DNA of 64,000 nt. It comes from Morinoia aosen. Its lineage: Eukaryota; Arthropoda; Malacostraca; Amphipoda; Talitridae. The notes beneath the pieces were generated by a model, which saw only the letters and a list, made by a program, of their open reading frames with translations, was not told the DNA's origin and searched no databases. Positions 58,786-64,000 of the stretch are shown here, in pieces (positions within the stretch are counted from its first letter, which is position 1; every line of letters begins with the position of its first letter). The position numbers and the translations under genes are program-made. The DNA lies in contig CM059576.1 of the NCBI GenBank assembly GCA_030386875.1, positions 60,077,581 through 60,141,580 of the forward strand, in the 5' to 3' direction.

Positions 58786-59409
58786 ATGACAGCAAGGCGG
58801 TTGAGACAGGAAGGCGATGGATTGTTCTCGTTAAGGAGATCAAAAAAGCCTACAATTATTCTAAAAAACAATCAAAAGTTTCTGAGTGCCCTAATTGATA
58901 GTGGTATCGATCAGTGTCTAATCAGTTACAGGAATATAAAAAGCCTGAACGAGCAAATTAAGCCTAGTAATTTAAGTATCAGGGGAATTAAATCAAAAAG
59001 CCAAGTCACAGGAGAAGTTGACCTTTGTATCACGTTGCCTAATAATAAACAATTAAATACTAGCGCTTTGATTTTAAATGACGGTGAATTAAATTATGAT
59101 GTAATTCTAGGAAGGAATGTTTTGAAGGATGCAGTGCTCGATTTTAAAGAAGGTTTCATTGTGTTAGACGGAGTGCATGTACCCTTTCATGATATGTATG
59201 AGATGCACGCACAAAGTAAGAGAGAAATAATCATGAATACCGTGAATAATACAGATTGTCTGATGGCAGACGTGGTTGCTCATAGCATGCGGAAAAAGAA
59301 ATATTTGCAGATGCAGAGAGAAAAAAGCGAGAGGCAAGAAGGCAGCCTAGAGATAAAAAAACTGTTAAGCAGCAGAGAGAGAGTCCGAAGAAAAAACAGA
59401 AAAGAATAG
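58786..59409 (+). pseudogene. gypsy protease region
   Basis: ALIDSGIDQCLIS (D-S-G active site, 58897-58905) followed by YDVILGRNVLKD, the flap/ILG part of a retropepsin. The tail is lysine/arginine-rich, ending RVRRKNRKE. Other frames continue with gypsy-like words (VHCGAVEIPSNSLR) until about 59575. The ILG-x-D motif is here ILGRN, a variant. Confidence 0.7.
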
Positions 59410-60489
59410 AAAAACGATCATTTGTGGTGCACTGTGGAGCAGTGGAAATACCGAGTAATTCTTTAAGGGTGATAAATGGGTATGTTCGGAAGGCTAAACC
59501 CGGAAAATATTTAATGAACAAGAGAATTTTAAGTAATGGCATATATGTGGCCGAATCAGTGGTGAAAATAGACTAGGAGGTTTTGTACCCGTCATGCTTT
59601 TAAACACCTTGGATGACGTGGTTTAACTATGTGAAAATAGTATGCTAAGTAATATGGAGGCAGTAGACGATCTTGAAGTAGAACAAGAGATATACATGAC
59701 TACTGTGCAAGAAGCTGTGCGAGAGGCTAATTTGTGTGAGGTCAATGAACTGGCGGATCCAACAAAGGTCGACAGGTGCTATGGTGGAAACTTTAATACC
59801 ATCACTGGGAAAGGGCTTGTGTTGGGGGCCGATCAAGCGAGGCATAGTTGTTATTGTACTCGTGTTGACGAACTTGGAATTAATGCGCAGGAAGAGGGTG
59901 TACAGAATGTATTTAGGGGCGAACGACGCCCGCTAACAAGTAAAGACGTAGTTTGCGATGAAAATGATGCAAAATCCATTCTGATAAATTTGTTGAATGA
60001 TTTCCACGACGTAATTACCTCAGAAGTCGAAACAATAGGCATTACGAATGTAATGCAACACAAAATTGAGCTAAAACCGGATGCGCCAGTATTGAATATT
60101 CCACCTTACAGAATCCCGCATAAATATCGAGAGGATCTGGTACAAGCGAACAAGCAAATGCATGCTCAAGTTATTATTGAACCGATATGTCTAAAAAACT
60201 TATCACTTTGCTTGAATCGCAATGCTAATAGAAATTTAAAAGCGAAGAAAATGCTGATAAAACTAGTCATATTTACTCAAATTGAGAAAAAACAAAATCG
60301 AAAACGTTTCGGAGTCCAGCTCCATCTTCAGTTCTGTAAAATACAAAGAATTCAAGAAAGTGCAAAAAGTACAAACATTACAAAGAATACAAGCAATACA
60401 AAAAGTAAAAAACAATTGTATCAACAAAAAGATAAATAAACGTCAAACTATGCCTAAAAACTAGCAAAAAAGTAACGAAAAAATACACA

Positions 60490-60839
60490 CTATGAATTTA
60501 CTATTTGAAGGGGATAGGAACTAAGCATATTATTTAGGGATGGTTTTTCTTTAAAAATATGAAGGGATTCTAAAATTCGTAGGTCAAACTCATTAGGAGC
60601 GCTATCAATGACTTTAAAATCTTCCTCACGAACTACTATATTGCACTGTTCAGCATGGTTGCGTACGGCTGAATGAGGAGGATGTGCAAGTAAGTTGCTG
60701 GTACGGTGGCTCCTACCGCGGTGTTCTGCTATTCTTGTGTAAATACTGCGTGACGTCATCCCGACGTACGCCGATGTGCACTGCACACAACTATATTTAT
60801 AAATGACACAAGAACGCATTAGACCAGGGGTGGATTCCT
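60490..60839 (-). pseudogene. Penelope-like GIY-YIG endonuclease fragment (left copy)
   Basis: About 115 residues: FRHKESTPGLMRSC, YKYSCVQCTSAYVGMTSRS (YK-x-C-x2-C-x3-YVG-x-T-x-R), YTRIAEHRG, then FDLRILESLHI near the C-terminus. This is the C-terminal endonuclease that follows the RT in Penelope-like elements. The RT is missing; the copy begins inside the endonuclease linker. Differs from the right copy by a Gly/Ser change near the end (MLSSYP versus MLGSYP). Confidence 0.85.
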
Positions 60840-60840
60840 T

Positions 60841-61392
60841 GTGCCGAAAAAAAGAACCTATTTTTGCCTTATTTTTGATGTCAGATCCGATAGTTTTCTT
60901 TACTGCACTCTACCCTATTTTGGTACCCCATCTGAGAAACTGGCCCGTGAATTAAAGTCTCTTTTTGATAGGTATATTCCTACTATCAACCTGCGTGTAA
61001 TTTTGATTAATAAGGCAAAAATAGGTTCTTTTTTTCGGCACAAGGAATCCACCCCTGGTCTAATGCGTTCTTGTGTCATTTATAAATATAGTTGTGTGCA
61101 GTGCACATCGGCGTACGTCGGGATGACGTCACGCAGTATTTACACAAGAATAGCAGAACACCGCGGTAGGAGCCACCGTACCAGCAACTTACTTGCACAT
61201 CCTCCTCATTCAGCCGTACGCAACCATGCTGAACAGTGCAATATAGTAGTTCGTGAGGAAGATTTTAAAGTCATTGATAGCGCTCCTAATGAGTTTGACC
61301 TACGAATTTTAGAATCCCTTCATATTTTTAAAGAAAAACCTTCCCTAAATAATATGCTTGGTTCCTATCCCCTTCAAATAGTGAATTCATAG
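60841..61392 (+). pseudogene. Penelope-like RT C-terminus and GIY-YIG endonuclease (right copy)
   Basis: About 180 residues. LPYFGTPSEKLARELKSLF and INLRVILINKAKIGSFF are the end of the RT and linker of Penelope-like elements. The GIY-YIG domain then follows as in the left copy, with EH and R residues in place. It is open to the natural stop at 61390-61392 but 5'-truncated, so it lacks the catalytic RT. The first codons (60841-60870) belong to the inverted junction, not to the original protein. Confidence 0.85.
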
Positions 61393-62364
61393 TGTGTATT
61401 TTTTCGTTACTTTTTTGCTAGTTTTTAGGCATAGTTTGACGTTTATTTATCTTTTTGTTGATACAATTGTTTTTTACTTTTTGTATTGCTTGTATTCTTT
61501 GTAATGTTTGTACTTTTTGCACTTTCTTGAATTCTTTGTATTTTACAGAACTGAAGATGGAGCTGGACTCCGAAACGTTTTCGATTTTGTTTTTTCTCAA
61601 TTTGAGTAAATATGACTAGTTTTATCAGCATTTTCTTCGCTTTTAAATTTCTATTATTGAACCGTCCATGTCAGAATATAATTTTCCTGTAATTTTAAAA
61701 AATAAGACTGGCGAGAGACGTACAGTGATAGATTTTAGAGCTCTTTACAAAATTATTGTCAAAGATCCCTACCCGATAACATGGATAGATGAAATCCTTC
61801 ACACTCTCGGTGGTAATAATGTATTTTCCAGTTTGGATCTAAGGTCAGCATTTCATCAGGTGGAATTGGAGGAAAGTAGCTGGAAATACACTGCTTTTGG
61901 TATCGGCTACGTGAAGTATCAGTTTTGTAGGATTCCTTTTGGACTTCGTTCAAGTCCTACCGTTTTCCAGCGCGTAATGTCTTCTGTTCTTTCAAATATT
62001 CTCGGGAAGCTCTGCTTCGTGTTTCTCGATGATATATTAGTTTTTTTCCACATTGATGAGCCAGCATTTGATAGATTTAAAAAATGTTTTTGAGAAATTA
62101 CGGGATGGTAATCTATCACTGAAGCTTGAGAAATGCCAATTTTTCAAAAATTCAATCGAGTATCTTGGCCATGTTGTGTCAGCTGACGGCATTCGCTGCA
62201 AAGAGTCAGAGAAGCTCAAAAATTTCCCTGTTCTCCGAAACGTGAAGGAATTGCAAAGTTTCTTGGGAGTTGCAAATTATTTTAGAAGTCATATACTTAT
62301 GTTTGGATCGATTTCGAACCCGCTTTATCATTCATTACAAAAGAATGTTGATTTTGTATGTTAG

Positions 62365-62960
62365 GCTGAATGCCAGGAAGCTTTTGAGTATATTAAATCT
62401 GTTTTGACATCCGAACCGTTCTACGGCATCCTGATTTTCAAAAACCGTTCCACGTGTTTACAGATGCTTCAAACTCTGCAATAGGAGCAGTGCTGTTACA
62501 GCATGGAAACGATGCGAATAAGGTCATGCAACCAATAGCGTATTTTAGTAAGAGCTTGAATTCCACGCACAAGCGATATAGTACAACTAAAAAAGAATTC
62601 ATCGCTATTGTTAGTGCTCTTAAAGCTTTCAAATATTTAATTCTAGGATATCCCATGTACCTCTCTACTGATCATAAGCCACTTACTCCTTTGTTTAGGA
62701 AAAGACTTCCCGACGATTCGACCATGGCGCGTTGGTGTTCAACGGTGCATTCTTTTGACCCCATAGTAAAGTATTACCCCGGTAAACAAAATATTGTTGC
62801 CGATTGTTTGAGTAGATTACCTGAGCAACTGACTGCGTCTGACCTAGATGACAGCGCGGTGCTCGGAGAAGCAGAGGTGTGCACTGTGACTACCCGGCAG
62901 CACCCACGTCAAAGTTGCTCCACTCTGTGTGCGTGTGTTGCAGCGGCCGTGTGCGTGTAG
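62365..62960 (+). pseudogene. gypsy RNase H
   Basis: Open from about 62445: VFTDASNSAIGAVLLQ, AYFSKSLNSTHKRYSTTKKE, FKYLILGYPMYLSTDHKPLT and QNIVADCLSRL, the RNase H and tether words of gypsy pol. The ORF then runs into cysteine-rich sequence and stops at 62960 with no integrase zinc domain. In a different frame from the preceding RT piece. Confidence 0.85.
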
Positions 62961-64000
62961 GGTTTGTCATGTGCACTGGTCCAGAGTTGAACTCATTGCC
63001 AGAAGTCGTTGTATCGTCCAACTATGAGTGACCAGATGCCGCAATGCAGTTCGTTATGCACTTGCATAATATTTAAAAAGAAAAGAAAAATTCATCTCTT
63101 AATATGTATATTTAGAAATGTGCAAAATTCAGCAATTCAGTATTCTTTCATAGCAAGTAATAATGCTTTCAAAAGAGTCGTCTTTCATATGTTTTTAGAT
63201 GTATTTGTATAGAAGTTTGCTCAATGAAGCAATCGTTATATTTTTACTGCAAAATGTCAATCGTTAAAATTTTAGACCTCTATCAATCTAAAAAATGCAA
63301 CGTTTCGATAAAACTATTACCACCTTCGGGCTAAAAAATGAAGTAAATCATATTTTTATACTGTCACATTGATAGAAAATGACAATCAATTGTTCATGTG
63401 GAAGCAGACATAGTAAACACAAAATTCTTATTGTAAGACGACTATATAGGAGTGATATTTTGTACTGTAGAAATAACGATCACCAGCAGGCTAGCTTTTT
63501 CAGTGCAAAGATGATAGTTGCATCGAAAAGTTGCATTTTATAGGTTGGCAGAGGCATAGAATTTTAACGACTGTCCTTTTGCAGTAAAAAATGTTGAGCT
63601 AATTATATTTTATTTAAACACGGGAAGAACTGAAAGTATGTCGTAGAGGTGAGAAGTTGAAAAGCGATCGTAATTAAATTCATAGTAAATAATGAACGCA
63701 TGTATCACATATACAAATAAATATTACTACATGCAAATATCTTTCATTTATAATATTTTTTTCATTACTTGTGTAAGAAGTTTTGAAAATGACATTAAAA
63801 ATCGTCCAATATATCATAGTTGTCGCGTAAAGACACAAAAAATAGCTAACTTTTTAGCATTAAATAGTGTGGCCACGAGCTTTAATATTCATTTAAAAAC
63901 TGTCTCATCGCCGGAGCAACTAAAAAAATCGGTATTGATGAATCATATTTGTATGTCATGTATGCAGTGTTGGGCAGTTGCGCCGCAACAAGTTGCGGCC
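62961..64000. other. AT-rich 3' flank
   Basis: No integrase, LTR or host gene recognised. Ends with GTTGCGCCGCAAC, a perfect short palindrome (about 63976-63988), and AAGTTGCGGCC, which is cut by the window edge. Confidence 0.45.

Larger units (their letters stand above)
60185..61651. mobile_element. Head-to-head Penelope-like element pair with 13-bp target duplication
   Basis: TATTATTGAACCG at 60172-60184 and 61652-61664 flanks the insertion. Inside are a 46-bp left extension (60185-60230), then two near-identical inverted arms of ~640 bp (60231-~60868 minus copy, ~61011-61651 plus copy), separated by ~140 bp unique to the longer plus copy. Each arm holds a GIY-YIG endonuclease ORF and, near its outer end, CTGAAGATGGAGCTGGACTC followed by CGAAACG (61552-61578, and complement at 60300-60330). 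Inverted or tandem partial copies are common for Penelope-like retroelements. Confidence 0.9.
59642..62364 (+). pseudogene. gypsy reverse transcriptase, split by insertion
   Basis: The left part (59642-60184) ends with the RT lead-in (VMQHKIELKPDAPV, PPYRIPHKYRED, QVIIEP). The right part resumes at 61665 in the matching frame with KTGERRTVIDFRALYKI, motif A FSSLDLRSAFHQVELEESS, IPFGLRSSPTVFQRVM and motif C FVFLDDILVF (about 62020-62040). A frame change at ~62045 and stops at 62091 and 62362 follow, with palm/thumb and connection words (LKLEKCQFF, EYLGHVVSADGI, LQSFLGVANYFRSHI). The catalytic aspartates are kept, so decay here comes from the insertion and frameshifts. Confidence 0.85.
57153..62960 (+). 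mobile_element. Broken Ty3/gypsy element interrupted by Penelope-like fragments
   Basis: Gag, zinc knuckles, protease, RT and RNase H in order on the plus strand, each with stops or frame changes. No integrase could be read after RNase H, and no LTR pair is visible, so the element is 3'-truncated or its ends are outside recognition. The RT domain is split at 60184/61665 by a 1467-bp insertion with a 13-bp duplication. Confidence 0.85.

Overview
This window is AT-rich eukaryotic DNA, most likely from an insect or another arthropod. The reasons are the mix of LINEs, Ty3/gypsy and Ty1/copia LTR retrotransposons, Penelope-like elements, hAT and other DNA transposons and snap-back MITEs. The copia element has an insect-style primer-binding site complementary to initiator tRNA-Met, and there is a TTAGG/CCTAA-type stretch near 43.4 kb. 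The species cannot be named from the sequence. There is no bacterial-style gene organisation, no rRNA or tRNA gene that I can support, no CRISPR array, and no confidently intact host gene.

Layout. A small deleted gypsy element (997-3307, minus strand) keeps both LTRs, a 5-bp target duplication and scraps of gag and pol. It is followed by a cluster of CGATA/TATCG words (3.4-3.55 kb) and a field of ~90-bp AT-rich satellite monomers in both orientations, with two nested palindromes (3.55-5.95 kb). Two broken LINEs follow on the minus strand: a Jockey/CR1-like element (6.0-10.6 kb) and a second element (11.1-15.1 kb) that carries an SGNH/GDSL-esterase domain upstream of its endonuclease-RT ORF. 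From 15.3 to 19.0 kb there are inverted-repeat elements, one of them a 982-bp snap-back element at a TTAA site.

From 19.7 to 30.1 kb lies one large gypsy element on the minus strand with LTRs of about 1.2-1.4 kb. Two later insertions can be read from empty-site comparison: a 1574-bp element with a TTA duplication inside the left LTR, and a 1459-bp element with a TTAA duplication inside gag. From 30.5 to 33.7 kb there is a miniature Penelope-like element and a decayed two-exon Myb/SANT-like gene whose intron holds another TTAA snap-back element. A young copia element (36.1-40.6 kb, plus strand, LTRs about 2% diverged) has a single-base frameshift and one stop codon.

The 40.6-49.3 kb stretch is mostly intergenic, with a palindrome around CCTAA repeats, a transposase-like C-terminal fragment, a diverged tandem duplication and a short DUF4806-like coding fragment. 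A decayed hAT element with recognisable ends covers 49.3-53.3 kb. The end of the window holds minisatellites (55.3 and 56.2 kb) and a broken plus-strand gypsy element (57.2-63.0 kb). Its RT domain is split by two head-to-head Penelope-like fragments, flanked by a 13-bp target duplication.

The genes do not form a pathway. They are mobile-element genes (capsid, protease, RT, RNase H, integrase, endonuclease, transposase) in successive nested insertions. The most informative content is the insertion history, the TTAA snap-back family, the shared architecture of the two Penelope-like loci, and the esterase-bearing LINE.
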